From positions 11,401,501-11,465,500 of the forward strand of contig JAYKKT010000080.1 of assembly GCA_036023115.1 (NCBI GenBank): a stretch of 64,000 nucleotides of DNA, read 5' to 3'. The notes beneath the pieces were generated by a model. The model was not told the origin of the DNA and did not search any database. It saw only the letters and a program-made list of their open reading frames with translations. The translations under genes were made by a program, and so were the position numbers. This document shows, one piece after another, positions 51,401 through 63,261 of the stretch. Each line of letters begins with the position of its first letter. Positions within the stretch are counted from its first letter, which is position 1. The stretch is from Brasenia schreberi. Lineage: Eukaryota > Streptophyta > Magnoliopsida > Nymphaeales > Cabombaceae.

Positions 51401-54400
51401 GCAATGTAGCGAGACTAACTTTTTTACCCACACTCGTCCATGATGTGGGAACCCTCTCTGTAATTGATTCACTACATTCGGGCGAAAATGTAGTGGCCCT
51501 TGCTTACTTCTTAATGCATTCGGGCTCTGCAGCACGTCGCTAGGCGGGGACGCCCCAAAGCATTGCTCATAATTTTTGTAATCCATGTTGTAAAAATCCG
51601 ATGAAGTTTTACGCTGGCTGTCAGAAGCCTAACACAACCCTCCTCCTTTATCCGGGCTTGGAACCGGCAATGCAAGGGTGATCCCTTACATGGGACCGGC
51701 AATACAAGTTTGAATATTATATATATTATATATAATGTTATATACCTTAGTTGTGTCGCCATACTCAAAAAATTTGAAATTTGTCATATCCCGCACCCGT
51801 ACCTGCACCCATATGACATAATAGAAAACCAATTTGGATTCATGCCAGGCAGGATCTACTATTGAACTGATTCACCTTTTGAGACGTCTTATGGAACATT
51901 TTAGAGCGAAAAAAGAAAAACCTTCACATGATATTATTGATGTAGAAAAAGCTTAGGTTAGGGTAAGGGATATTCTTTGGAGAATCTTGAAAAAAGAGGT
52001 ATCCAATTGACATACATAAACCTTACAAGAGACATGTACGATGGTGTAAAAACATGTGTGAGGACTCATCAAGGAATGGCAAACTTCTTTGAAGTTAATA
52101 TGGGTTATATCAAGGATCAACTTTAAGTTCATACTTATTTATAATGGTGATTGATGAGTTAATAAAACATATTCAAGATGAAGTACCTTGGTGTATGTTA
52201 TTTGTAGATGACATTGTGTTAGTGGAGGAGTCTAAGAAAAAGTTAATAGAAAATTGGAACTATGGAGAGAAACATTATAAAGTAAAGACTTCGACTTAGT
52301 AGAACAAAGACATAATATATGGAATATAAGTTTGATCATTTAGTTACTTCATAGGATATAGAAATTAAAATTGGCACACAATGCATCCCAAAAGGAAAGT
52401 TTTAAATACCTAGGGTCAATTTTTCATAGTGATTGAATAATTGATGGAGATGTTATGTATAGAATTAATACAGGTTGGTTAAAATAGAGAGGAGCATCAG
52501 GTATTCTTTGTGACAAGAAGATAGCATTAAAGTTAAAAAGGTAAATATTATAGAGCAGTAATTAGATCTACCATGTTTTATGGTTACGAGTGTTGGGTAG
52601 TTAATCATCAACATGTACAAAAATGTCTGTGGTAGAAATAAAGATGTTGAGATGGATGAGTGGTCATACAAAGAAATACCATATACATAACGAGGTTATT
52701 AGAAACAATGGATGAGTAGTCATACAAAGAAATATCGTATACATAATGAGGTTATTAGAAAAAAATTGGGAGTAGCTCCAATAGAAGATAAAATGAGAGA
52801 ATATCGTTTAAGATGGTTTGGACATATAAAAAGAAGATCAAAAGAAGCGCATGTAAGAAGGTATGAAAACTAGATTTTGAAAGTATTAAAAGAGGTAGAG
52901 AACGACCACAAAAGTGTTAGAAAGAAACAATAAAGAATGATCTAGCTTATGTTGAGTTAACTGCTAACATCACACATAATAGAGCTCTATGGAAACAAAG
53001 AATCCATGTAGTCGACCCCGTCTAGTATGGGAAAAGGCTTAGTTGTTGTTTTGTTATGGTACTCCTTTAAAGATTTTACATGTTTAATTAAGGAGCTGTA
53101 TCAGAAATTCGCAGCAATCAAAACCAAAACATATTCTCCATCTGATCCAAGCACCACCAACTGTGAACTGTCAATTACATCAAATTCCTAAGAAGGATGA
53201 AGCAGTAATTCTGAGAAGCACCTTCCTTAGTTAAATTGCACAAAGCTTTTAATGTCTCAACAGAGAAAGGCAAGTCATGGCTTCCTGCATTTCCTCGTAG
53301 CTAACAACCCATAAAAATAAAGCACAATAAATTAGTATACAGAAAAGCTACCATATCTTTATAAAGAAATTTTTGACTTTCCAAATCACTGTACCTCCAA
53401 GAGTGAATTCCCTGGATTTTCACTGTGCAATTTTGCCTGAAGTTGGTGCATTTGTTTAGAATAGTTCTTTATCAATAAAAAAAACGTTTTTCATCTCTAT
53501 GACAAGGAAACATAAAGGGCATTTGCATACTTGATCCTCAGATTTGAGATAAAAGTCATCAATTGACAAAGTTGCAGAATTCCTACAAAGGACATAGTGG
53601 ATCTGTAAGAACTTGCAGAGTAAGAAAGTAGTGTCTAAAAGAGAAGGCTGCAATAAGAAATTAATTAACAAAACATTCTAGGTCACCACATTACCTTCCA
53701 GTTACTCGAAAAAGATAGTCAAGAGCAAATACGAGCGTGGTCTTCCCACTGCCTTGAGGAGCACTAATCCCTATCTGCATAAAAGAACCTGAAACTATTG
53801 GCGAACTCCAGTTTTCTCACATGTATAATACATCAAGTATCATGATCATCCTCATGTGCTGAGAATGATTAAAATATGATGCCAATGATGATCAAGTACC
53901 AGAAGAACTCATGACACAAGGACATACAGCCATTTCTCCAGATATATGATCTAATATTGTGAATAAGAGCAAATTATTCAAACTACATCTGCTAAAAAGG
54001 CAAAGGAAACTTTGTCAGAAAATCTCTCGGAAAGAATATTCGTTTGCATGCAACTTTTATGGGCCCACACAAATCGCCTCCTAAATGTATCACATATTCT
54101 ACAAGGAAGAAAGAAATTATGCTCTGTAATGTAAAGCATGGCCAGACAATTAAAAGCAACTTGAAACATAGAATAAGACTAAGCAGAAAACTCTATTCTT
54201 GTGGACTGTAAACATGGTTTGGTATAGCTAAGGTCAAAATGATTAGAACGGAAGACAGCAAGAGGATTGGCTTTTCGACAAGAAACTGAAATATAGTTGT
54301 ACAAATGTCTCCAGATCAGAGGGCCCACAAGTTGCAACATTAGATGGGAAGTGAATTACGGTCGTAACATTATCTAGAATTATTTAGATACTAACCACAA

Positions 54401-57400
54401 AAATAAAAGCACTCGTTATTCTCATAACCAAGAGGGAAAAAGAAAGGCTGTAATAGTTAATCATTAAATATACGCTACATCTACAAGGTATCCAATGAGG
54501 AAGCATAAGTGAATACATAACAGAAGAATTGTCAGATGCATAAAAACTGATAACACTCATCAGATGAACTGTGAAATGCTTTATGTGCAGCCTTTACACT
54601 CTTAGAGAATATATTTCCAAGAAAACTTTATAAGTAATCTTATCTCTCATTGGTATTCTTTTTTCCTATTTCAATGAAAGTCAACAGCTTTTCTGCAAGG
54701 AACAATAAATAGTGGTAGAAATGACCAAAATATACTTACCTCATAATTTACTAATATAAAGCGTAATTGTCAGAAATATATCAGACAAACCCGCTAGTAG
54801 TTTTATTCACATTTTTGTTGAAAAAATTAATGACCGACCTTGTTGTGTAAGTAGATTTAGCTGTTTACATTACATGCTAAATCACTAGAGGTTCAATTTG
54901 AAAATAATCAAAATGTTGGTTGCAGGTAGCAACTGCCATTTTAAATTAGCATATGACTTCATGAGTTTTGTCATTTTATGACATTTCCCTTTCATCAGCA
55001 TGTTATGTTATAAATAAGCTAGGTAATCCCCTTAACGGAGTTGCTTGATGAAGTAAATGTTGGTGTAGACTTCTCGGAGATGGCTTGCCTTCTAGGAGGT
55101 TGGCACCCAAAAGACTGAACTCAGCACCCTCAAAGAGGAGATAAGGAAAGTCTTAATCTTCAAGGCAGGATAAATGTTAATCTTTAGGTTTAATCATTGT
55201 CACAGGTATCAAATTACCATATGCAATAAACATTGGCAAATACCTTTAGTGTACAACAAAGGCCCTCGGTTCGTCTTACACAAATGCAATTAGGTCATAA
55301 CCAAAAAAACTCAAGATGATAAGATTATAATATTATCCCTAAATAGGACTTGTAAAGGATTTGTAAAACTAAATAAGAAAAGGCACTTGCCGGGAGAAGG
55401 CTTGGCATCAAGAGATATTTCTTCCTACATACGTTGGAATAAGACTTGCCTTTTTATAGGATTGGGGCACTTACATGAGAGGCAAAATCAGTTTATATAA
55501 TTAAACATAAACTTTATGACCATTAGGTCACTTACAATGCCCTTAATAAGACACTAACACCACTCATATGTCATGCCTATTTATCCAAATGGGACACTCA
55601 AGCCACTCAAATCATGGCTATAAGCTTTTGGTAACTGTGTTGTGAATTGGTTAGATTACTCAAGCTAAAATCATATAATACAAAATCCATCATCATGGCT
55701 TTTCATCATCCAACGTGCCACCACTCACTTAACGGGTTGGCTTTTCGTCATTTCGTGAGTAGCTACCTACTAAGCTATCATAACTCCTTTCCAAACAATT
55801 ACCCGTTACAACCACTAACAAAAATTTTATCTCAAGAAAGTGGCTAGAGTGGGTTAAATGGGTTAAGTTTTTACAATATCACTGAAGGCTACCATTGAAG
55901 GCTCGTGTACTCATGACCATGATTGACCATGTATATCGTCATTTAGTATGTCCTTCCATTCATAGCCTGCTACTCTATTTGGTTGCTACTCTATTTGGTT
56001 CATGAATCACTTATTTCATCCAACTATTTTGGAAACAACCTAACAATCCCCACCATTTTGAAATTTCTTATATCTTTGATAAAGGTATCTTGCTATTTGA
56101 AACCTTTATCTCTTTACATGTCTTATGAAATTTTGATGCAAGTATAAGTCATAATTGACAAATTTGTATAAGCATTGTGTTGGTTATCATTTTTCATGAG
56201 TAATTTAAGAGTCAAGGCCAAGACTTATAGAGTGACTCAACTTCACACTCACATAAGTAGACTCTATCAAAGGTGTACATGTATAAGCACTTTGGCATAT
56301 ATATCTATATATGCTCTAGGTGTATGAAGAGTGAACCTCAATCTATTCTTTTACTTTATGGGACTAACCTTTAACTTTGAATGCTCATTCAATAGGTACT
56401 TGCAATCACTAATATACTACACTTTAGCTTATTAAACTAAAGGCTTAGTGTTACTAAAGTTTCAGTAGAGGTTCTACCATTAAGCTTGCAAAATGGGCTT
56501 AAACACATCTTGATTGATGCTTTTACATCAAATTCCTTACCAGACCTTTTGTCAAAATATTTGTAAGATTTAATTTAATTTTATATAAATAATAAAAATA
56601 CTCCATTCTTTGTAAAATCTTTACCATATATGCGTTAGATCAATATGACTAAATTTTTAATTATATGTTTGGCAATAAGCTTCTGATAATATAATTTGGT
56701 TATCACATTTCATCGATATGAGCGTCATAAGCTTTGGCCATATTAGAATATCATAAAGCAAATCTCTTAGTCATTCTTCTTCCTTATTTACTATAGCTAG
56801 AACTATGAACTCAATAGCCATGATAGAGTTGACTATGTATGTTTGTATATTAGAACCCCAAACAATTGCATCTCTACTAAGAGAAAAGATCCAATCACTT
56901 GTACAAGCATAATCCCTGAGTAGCTAACCAACTAGGATATATATGTCCTTCTAAAACTAAAGGACTTCCACTATAGACTAGGTTATAGTTAATTATTTTT
57001 TAAGTATTTTAATTCTCGATAAGCAGCCAATGGTCCTTACTTGGATTTCAATTTATCCACTAAATATACAATGTCAAGTATAGTACATGTCACAACATAC
57101 ATCAAACATCCAATGATTTTAACATACTTCAATTATACGACAGGAGGCCCTTTATTTATTACTAATTTGATATTTCCATCAAATTGAGAAGAAAAGGGAT
57201 AACAAACAAAGTAATCACATTTCTTTAAGATTTTTAATATAATGATAAGATTGCATAAAACTTATATTGTTTCTTTCTCTTTTATTCTAATACCTAGAAC
57301 AATATATACTTTTCCTATGTCTTTCATGTTAAAATTCTAGACAAAAACTTTTTTATATTTTTAACTTCTTTTAAACGAGTACAAAAAAAAGAGTATGTCA

Positions 57401-60400
57401 ACAACATATAAACAAATGAAACAACCTTTCCTATGATGAAATTTATTATAAACACATTTATTTGATTCGTTTATTTTGAAACCATTTGCAATAATAACTT
57501 GATCAAATTTTTAATATCATTGCTTGGCACCTACTTTAAGCCATACAAGGACTTAGACTAATTCGCAAATTATATGTTCTTGTCCAAGAACAATAAATCT
57601 CTAGAGTTGTTTCATATAAACCTCCAATGTCATTTTTGCATCCTCCTAGTAAACGACAAGATTATATATAGATTCAAGTACTAAAAGCACTCTAGTTGTA
57701 GCTACTCTTGCTATTATGCATATGTATAGCATAATTAATTTCTTTGTTTTTAAAAATACCCTAGCAATAATCCTAGCATTGAAATTATTTGCTCCATCAA
57801 CCTATTTTTTTAAATCTACTGACAACTAATTGCTTTGGAGTTGGGAGGAAGCTATACTAAACTACAACTACAACTACAACTACAACAACAACTAAGCCTT
57901 TTCCCATACTAGATGGGGTCAGCTACATGGATTCTTTGCTTTTTCTTTTGTAGAATCCATGTTAAGTTCGACAAAGTTTTACGCTGCCTCCTTTTTCCGG
58001 GCTTGGGACCGGCCATGAAAGGGTGATTTTCAAATTGCTTTGGAAATCTAGTGACAACTAATTGCTTTGGAGTTGGGAGGAAGCTATACTAATTTTCAAA
58101 TTTTGTTACCTATTATCGAGTTTCTCTTATTGGATGGCTTCTTTTGAAAAAACCTCATCAAGAGACTTTATAGCCTCTTCAAAGTTTTAGGATCATTTTC
58201 ATGTTATAACAAAACATCATTGACTCATAATTGAGTCACATGTTCCTTCAACTAGGAATATTTAAAAATCCTGTCCAAATGTCTTTAACCTTAGTCTAGA
58301 CACTAAACTCTTTGTATTGTCATAGTTCCATTATTTTCAAGATTATGTCCATTTTCATGAACATGTTTTTCTTGAAAAAGGTAAATCTATCTTCTTAAAA
58401 ATTTACATCTCTTAACTCAATCACCATTAATAGGATATGAGTCACTATGTTGTTCCTAATAAGATTATGTCCACTTTAAGATGGTTTATCCAATTTCTTA
58501 AAAATCACTGTGTTGGGCATATCCCATACATCTAATAACTCTTTTACCTAATTTCTTTTTTTAGATATAAAACTTTGAGAATAGCCCCTATAGCACCAAA
58601 CTTTAACATAGTTTAGATTAGGTTTTCTTTTATTTAAAGTTCATATATGGTAAGTACCTTCCTGCTATTTGAAACTCAACTTAAAATAAAATAATGATAA
58701 AAAATATTTCACTCTAATAGCCATTGGATAAACCAAAATATAAGAACATAGCATTTATCATTTCATATCACTCTATTTTTCCTTTTCATCACACCGTTTT
58801 GTTATGGAGAATAAGGAGTCGCAATTTAACCGATGATTCATTTCAACACAAGCCATCTTAAATTATAGCATTTGCCTCCCAAATTGGTTCTTAAATACTT
58901 AATGAAAGTTTGATGCTAGAGTTTTACTTGAGTTTTGAAAATCTTAAACTTTTTAAACTTCATCATTTGCATGCATTAAACAAACATAACAAAATCTAAT
59001 TCAATCATCAATGAAAGTTAAAAGATACTTTTTGCAATTAATCATACGCCAACAATACGAATTACAAATATTTAAATGAATTAAATCTAAAATTTTGGAA
59101 TTCCTTTTAACTATTGAAAAATGAAAGTCTAGTGATTTTGGTACACACGCAAGTAGAATATGAATGCATAATTTTGTCAATTTCTAAAACAAAATCTAGT
59201 TTAGCCAAGCCATGCAATTATAAATTCGTATGCCCCAAAAGAAAATGCCCCAAATTACAAGAATAAACAATATAAGCAAAAATAACATTCTTATTAGTGA
59301 CATTTAACTTGAGCATAGACTCACACAGAACCCTCTCTAACAAACATCCCTTCCTTAGACAAGATAAATTTATTCTCCCTAATTATGCTTTTAAACTGGT
59401 ATTCATTAAGTAACATCAAATTCGTTCTTATAACCGGTACAAAGATCATGCCTTCAACTATAAGAACTTTATAGACATAAATTCAATTTCAATTGTTCTT
59501 TTGTCTTTCATAGCAACAACCATAGAAGCATTACCTATGCATGAAACTAGTCCATCATTTTCAACTAGAATTTTGAAGAAACTTTACCTTTGCATACATC
59601 ACAGGTAGCACCAGAGTCAACCCACCAAGACCTAATATCTTCCATCATATTCACTTTCAATATAACGAACACAAGATTGTTCTTAAAAGAATTAGAATCA
59701 TTATCTTTGTTAAGTTTTTGAGTATGGACTTATTTTTATAATCACCAGGTTTTTATATTGGTAGCATCTTCATTTCTTTTTCTTAAGCTTGGTATTCTTA
59801 CTATTGTTTCTATGAGATTTTCTATTATCTCAACTTCTTTTCTTTGAAGGTTCTTTAGAGTTTGCTTCCTACACAACATGAACTTTGTCTTAAACTTTGT
59901 CTTGAGTAGATTGTTCTTTAGAATTAGCTTACTTTCGGTACTCTTCCTTAAACCTAAGATAATTATCCAATTACTAAAGAGAAATATCTTTAAAGTTCTT
60001 TTAAAATCTTTAAAAGAAAAGCAAGTATGTTTATAATAAATGAGACAATAATGGTATCAATACCATGCTCAGGATATGTTTGAAATTATTCAAGAACACC
60101 TCAAGCTCATACAATTAGTACATAAATGGATGTAAACCATCTACCACCTTATAATTGTAAAAATGAAAGAAATTTCTTACTTGTTGCATCCTCCTCCATG
60201 AACTTTACTTCTAGTTTGTTCAATAGGTCTTTTTACACATCAAAGTTTCGTAGATGTCAAATAAGGCCTCCAATATACCATTAAGAATGTGGCCTACACA
60301 AATGTAGTTATTATCCCTCTATTGTCGCTTGAGGGCTTCTTTAATGGTCTCATTTTCCTTCTCGTCAAGCGTTGAAGTAGTGAGAACATACACAAAGTTT

Positions 60401-63071
60401 TATATAGTGAGAAGAAAGAGATCTTCCCTTGATACCGAAGAAAGTTACAACCATCGAATCTAACTTAATAAAGTTGAATGTCATCTCTTGTAGGAAAGTA
60501 GCCATCTCGACCAAATAAACCTAAAGATATTGATATAGACTTCTTGGAGATGTCTCGGCTTCTTAAGAGGTCGAGAATTAAGGGATTGAACTTAGCACCC
60601 TCAAAGGAAAGTACACCATGCATATGGTCATTTAGTTGGTCCTTCTGTTCATGACCAATTGCACTATTTTGTTCAAGAATACACGTGCCTTCATTGTCAC
60701 CTGCTGTGGAAGCTTAAATGCTATAACATATTTAATTCATTGTCACCTTCATTGTCACCTGCTGTGGAATCTTAAATGCTATAACATATTTAATTCGTTG
60801 AAGCCATTTTCTCAAGACATTAAATTTTGGTTAGTGACAGTAATGTGTAATTACTCGAAAAGGTAGTACAATATCTTAGTAGATAGACACCAACCAAATA
60901 ACAAAAAGGTAGGTCTTTCGAGTGAGTGGTGGCACGTTACACGATGCAAAGCCATGATGATTGCTTTTGTATTATATGTTTTCAGCTTGAGCAATCCAAC
61001 TGATTCATAGTACTTAGGTTTAATAGTAAGTTACCAAAGACTATTTTTCGGTCATGATTTGAATGTCTTGAATGCCTCATTAAAGAGCACTACCCATTGC
61101 TATCTTGATATTAAGCCTTCTCCCTCATAGTGCCTTTTCTTAATTAGCTTTACAAATCCTTTGCAAGTCCCTTTCTAGGGTGCCAAGTTCAATCGCTCGA
61201 CCTCTCAAGAAGCTAAGCCATCTCTAAGAACTCTTCACCAATAGTAACTTTTATTCACCACAAACCAAAGTTGAAAACAGAAACATGAATAAACACCTAG
61301 TCGATTTGCTAACCCATGCATGATATAATCATTTTACACAAATGTTTCTTGTTACAATTGTCATGGCATTCATAAATCAGTCAAATATATAGATTGATAA
61401 TCTTCCAATTCAAGGTAGAAGAAAAAACTGTTCTTATTGATTCTTGATTTGTCATTAAAAAGAATTCCCTTCTGTAGTCAGTTTATGAACAAAAACATAA
61501 TTAAGCACGACTTTTATAATGAAAACTGATTGAATGTCCAAAGAAGCGTACCACCAAAGGAGGAACTTGTTCTCCGCCTTTGAACTTTGATTTATGAGCC
61601 AGTATCTCCATTTGACACCAAACAAATACCGGTATGTAATAGTGGTATATCCTGATCTTCTCTGAAATGGACAGATCCAACTCGTTCATGCCAAACAATC
61701 TGCACAAGTAACTCCCATACTCCAACCATCTGTCTATGCTTTCAGCCACAATCTCCAATGTGAGGCCTAACTTGCCCATCAGTGGTCCTGTGCATATGAA
61801 ATCAAAGAGGTCCTGAACAGAGGCAACCATTGCTTGCGACGTGGAGACAGATGAATGCAGGAGTCCAGGCCTCTGACTATGCCTTTTATTATAATGGCTG
61901 CAGAAAGAAGATTGCCCTGCATTCGAGGAGTCCAGGTTGGACGACATAAAGCATGCCAAAGCAGAAAACGAAGGAAGAATCTTAAACTGGAGCCCTCTTT
62001 TACATATTCCAAATTGTAGAAGCTGAAGTTTAAATTCAAGTTCTATAACATCTCCAACCCCGTAATAACTGAAACAACATGTTGTGAAATAAACAAATTT
62101 CACTAAAGTTATCAACCATCTTGGCTGCAAAAGATGAGCGTAGTAAGCTAAACGATCAGATGATTTTGTCATGTAAAATAAGTGAATGATAGAGATAAAC
62201 GTCATTAAAAAATTACCAGATAAAGAACACATAAGAATCAACCTTTTGATAAAGCCTAAAAACCCCTTTTTCCATAGAGAATAGCCGCCTTTATATGAAC
62301 ATATGCGATCCTTTTTTCTACGACTAAAACCAAGAACTACATTTTTAAGCTCTTCTACGAACCAAAAAGAAGAGAAAAGAACAACAATGACCGTGCAGCT
62401 ATCGTAAGACCAAACGAGAAATTTTCGCCGCACGAGCTGAACGGGTCAAGCAAGTAATTCTTGAACTTCAAAAGTAGGCTCGTTCAGTTGCTCAGTTTCT
62501 TCGCTAGGAAACAGAGGCGGCCATGAGTAATCCACAAAGATAAGCGTTTGCAATTGGTACAGAGACAAAATCTACTTAATGCACGCATGCCCAAAAGTTT
62601 AGAGTAAGCAGCGACGTACACGTGAATTAATAATAAAACTAAAGCGTGATGTTAAGCGACAGACAAGGACCTAACTACTTAATGATATCCAGACAAAATT
62701 AGTAATATAAAATTTGATGAACATGGCGGGATTCGCTAATTGGGGAATCGGGAGAATGAATAAAGAGCAACCAACGTAATGCCAAACAGTTTTCATTCCT
62801 TTTGTCTTCAAGAAAGAACCCTGGATAGTTAGGTGGCACTCCGTTTCTTTAGCTTAATTATTCAGAAGGAAGCAAAAATAAATGCAATTTGAAGAGAGAG
62901 AAGGGAAGAGATTGTCTTACCATCATGGTGGTGGTAAGAAGAGGAAGAAACGGATGTTAAGTGCTTGGGGAAATTAAAGGAAGACGAGAAAGAGGGTTTT
63001 GAGCAGGAAAGAGTCCAGTCAAGAGGCAGAACGGGGAGAAAGTGGTGATGGCAGATAACGGTAGACGCCAT
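42426..63071 (-). CDS. GLYK: D-glycerate 3-kinase, chloroplastic (12 exons)
   Basis: Phosphorylates D-glycerate to 3-phosphoglycerate with ATP, the last photorespiratory step, in the chloroplast stroma. Minus-strand exons: 63071-62921, 61916-61552, 53774-53695, 53582-53531, 53436-53395, 53300-53222, 43505-43474, 43380-43312, 43118-43044, 42912-42796, 42695-42645, 42569-42426. They total 1257 nt (418 residues plus TGA), have GT-AG borders and all phases agree. The Ser-rich N-terminus suits a transit peptide. Residues 98-172 contain [19 protein letters not shown] and [12 protein letters not shown]. Walker A is APQGSGKT (177-184), followed by [45 protein letters not shown] and the C-terminal [19 protein letters not shown], all characteristic of plant GLYK. 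The exon-2 acceptor (61917) is the least certain border. Introns of 9.7 and 7.8 kb are filled with retrotransposons. No disabling change was seen. Confidence 0.92.
43474..43505 (-). other. GLYK: 32-nt microexon of GLYK
   Basis: It completes a split Gly codon and encodes [10 protein letters not shown]. Acceptor ...aatactcag|GT and donor AAA|gtaagcc. Without it the flanking exons (79 nt ending in phase 1, and 69 nt starting in phase 0) do not join in frame; with it they give [26 protein letters not shown], the expected family sequence. Confidence 0.88.
44639..47873 (-). mobile_element. Full-length RTE-clade LINE (3.2 kb), nested
   Basis: A 15-bp exact duplication, TTATTACAAACACAA, at 44624-44638 and 47874-47888 brackets 3235 bp. 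The 5' end is at 47873 (aacaactccacccata...). Domains on the minus strand: 5' leader (to about 47490), APE-type endonuclease (about 47400-46640, including [23 protein letters not shown]), linker (46621-46406), reverse transcriptase (45979-45327: [49 protein letters not shown], then [10 protein letters not shown]) and the C-terminal region (45145-44777). The 3' end is at 44639-44700 with a CAA-repeat (TTG on its own strand) tail. Several frameshifts occur, and the RT catalytic ADD reads AND. It is not autonomous now. Confidence 0.92.
48760..51692 (-). mobile_element. RTE-clade LINE, nearly full length, internal deletion, nested
   Basis: 2933 bp, closely similar to the 44639-47873 copy but about 300 bp shorter, because the segment between [13 protein letters not shown] and the APIEDKM block (junction at about 49050-49090) is deleted. 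Endonuclease pieces lie at 51300-50586 ([60 protein letters not shown]). The linker is 50567-50157 and RT is 50173-49091, with [10 protein letters not shown]. The 3' tail at 48760-48780 abuts the older RTE copy. No target-site duplication was found, and the 5' edge is followed by a repeat of its own leader motif (accggcaatacaag). Confidence 0.9.
53775..55057 (-). other. GLYK intron sequence without recognised elements
   Basis: Host intron DNA between the P-loop exon and the copia LTR. Short open frames only; nothing recognised. Confidence 0.6.
55058..56045 (-). repeat. Copia LTR (3' LTR of minus-strand element)
   Basis: 988 bp. On the minus strand it begins TGTTAGGTTG at 56045, directly after a purine tract (aaaatggtgggga), and ends ACACCAACA at 55058. 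Parts of it recur at 60528-60675 (same orientation, internally deleted) and 60840-61250 (inverted). Confidence 0.8.
56046..60527 (-). mobile_element. Ty1/copia internal region in a GLYK intron, decayed
   Basis: On the minus strand: gag remnants (about 60200-59850), protease near 59645-59590 ([12 protein letters not shown], active-site D-S-G retained), integrase (about 59000-58500, an NGVVERK-like stretch near 58830) and reverse transcriptase (about 57580-57280, with a YVVDILF stretch in place of YVDD). No long open frame remains. It carries an RTE-derived insert at 57860-58043. It is in the same orientation as the host gene. Confidence 0.72.
57860..58043 (-). mobile_element. 184-bp RTE derivative: 3' end fused to 5' end
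   Basis: 57860-57950 is the RTE 3' end (CAA-type tail, then aactaagccttttcccatac and the tccatgtagc region). 57970-58026 is the RTE 5' leader (gacaaagttttacgctg, then ccgggcttgggaccggc). Nearly 3 kb of coding sequence between them is absent. It is flanked by 48-bp direct repeats, 57812-57859 and 58044-58091 (one mismatch), which look like a long target-site duplication. This is the structure of a non-autonomous element that could be mobilised by the full LINE. Confidence 0.85.
60528..60675 (-). repeat. Truncated 5' LTR of the intronic copia element
   Basis: It matches both ends of the 55058-56045 LTR in the same orientation (tagacttcttggagatg... start; catatggtcatttag..gtcctt... end), with the middle, about 750 bp or more, deleted. 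No clear primer-binding site is left beside it. Confidence 0.65.
60688..60797. repeat. Tandem duplication, 58-bp period
   Basis: 60688-60745 and 60746-60797 are near-identical (ccttcattgtcacctgctgt...). Confidence 0.9.
60840..61250 (+). repeat. Inverted LTR fragment of the same copia family
   Basis: The reverse complement matches the 55058-56045 LTR from its 55058 end inward (gagatggct.., cttgtaaaggatttgtaaa.., catcatggctttgcatc.., gtgccaccactcactc), with deletions. It is separate from the direct LTR pair and marks a second insertion or an inversion. Confidence 0.75.
61917..62920 (-). other. First intron of GLYK
   Basis: 1004 bp, no recognised element. An open frame continues upstream of exon 2 to 62433, but the start codon with a transit peptide at 63071 and the matching phase argue that 61917-62433 is intronic. 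Confidence 0.7.
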
Positions 63072-63261
63072 TTTTTCTGCTCAACGGTCCCTTATTTGCT
63101 GCAGAGAGAGAGAGGGTGTGTCCGCTCGATCGTTAGCGGCCATCAGAATTTGGATATGTTTGCGGTTATTTACAGAGTGCCGGCTGCTTTTGCCTGTAAT
63201 TCAGATTCATGGAACACAAAATTGGTGATCCTCCTTAGCCGGATTTTTAACACGACACGTT
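63072..63261 (-). promoter_or_regulatory. GLYK: 5' UTR and remaining proximal promoter of GLYK
   Basis: Only about 190 bp separate the start codon from an RTE insertion. The leader has a CT-repeat (ctctctctctctgcagc on the minus strand, about 63113-63097), a common plant core-promoter or UTR feature. A weak TATA-like 'tgtaaataacc' lies at about 63175-63165 (minus strand). Confidence 0.5.

Larger units (their letters stand above)
43658..53054 (+). mobile_element. Old RTE-clade LINE in a GLYK intron, split by two nested copies
   Basis: Pieces at 43658-44638 (5' UTR and endonuclease start), 47889-about 48758 (end of endonuclease to RT fingers) and about 51815-53054 (RT palm to 3' tail) line up head to tail as one element. 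It is bounded by an 18-bp duplication, TATGGTACTC[A/C]TTTAAAG, at 43640-43657 and 53055-53072 (one mismatch). About 130 nt of the element appear lost where the second copy inserted (48758/51815), and about 120 bp of unassigned DNA lie there. Frames are heavily broken. The third piece keeps [10 protein letters not shown]. It sits in the intron antisense to the gene. Confidence 0.88.

Noticed and set aside
48744..51720. Target-site duplication for the 48760-51692 RTE copy
   Set aside because: The left flank (ggctcacaagacta) is not repeated on the right; deletion or rearrangement at the 5' edge is more likely.
61917..62433. Upstream extension of the 310-codon open frame as a GLYK exon
   Set aside because: Its start lacks a convincing transit peptide. 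Exon 1 at 62921-63071 has one and its phase matches a splice at 61917, so the extension is chance open intron sequence.
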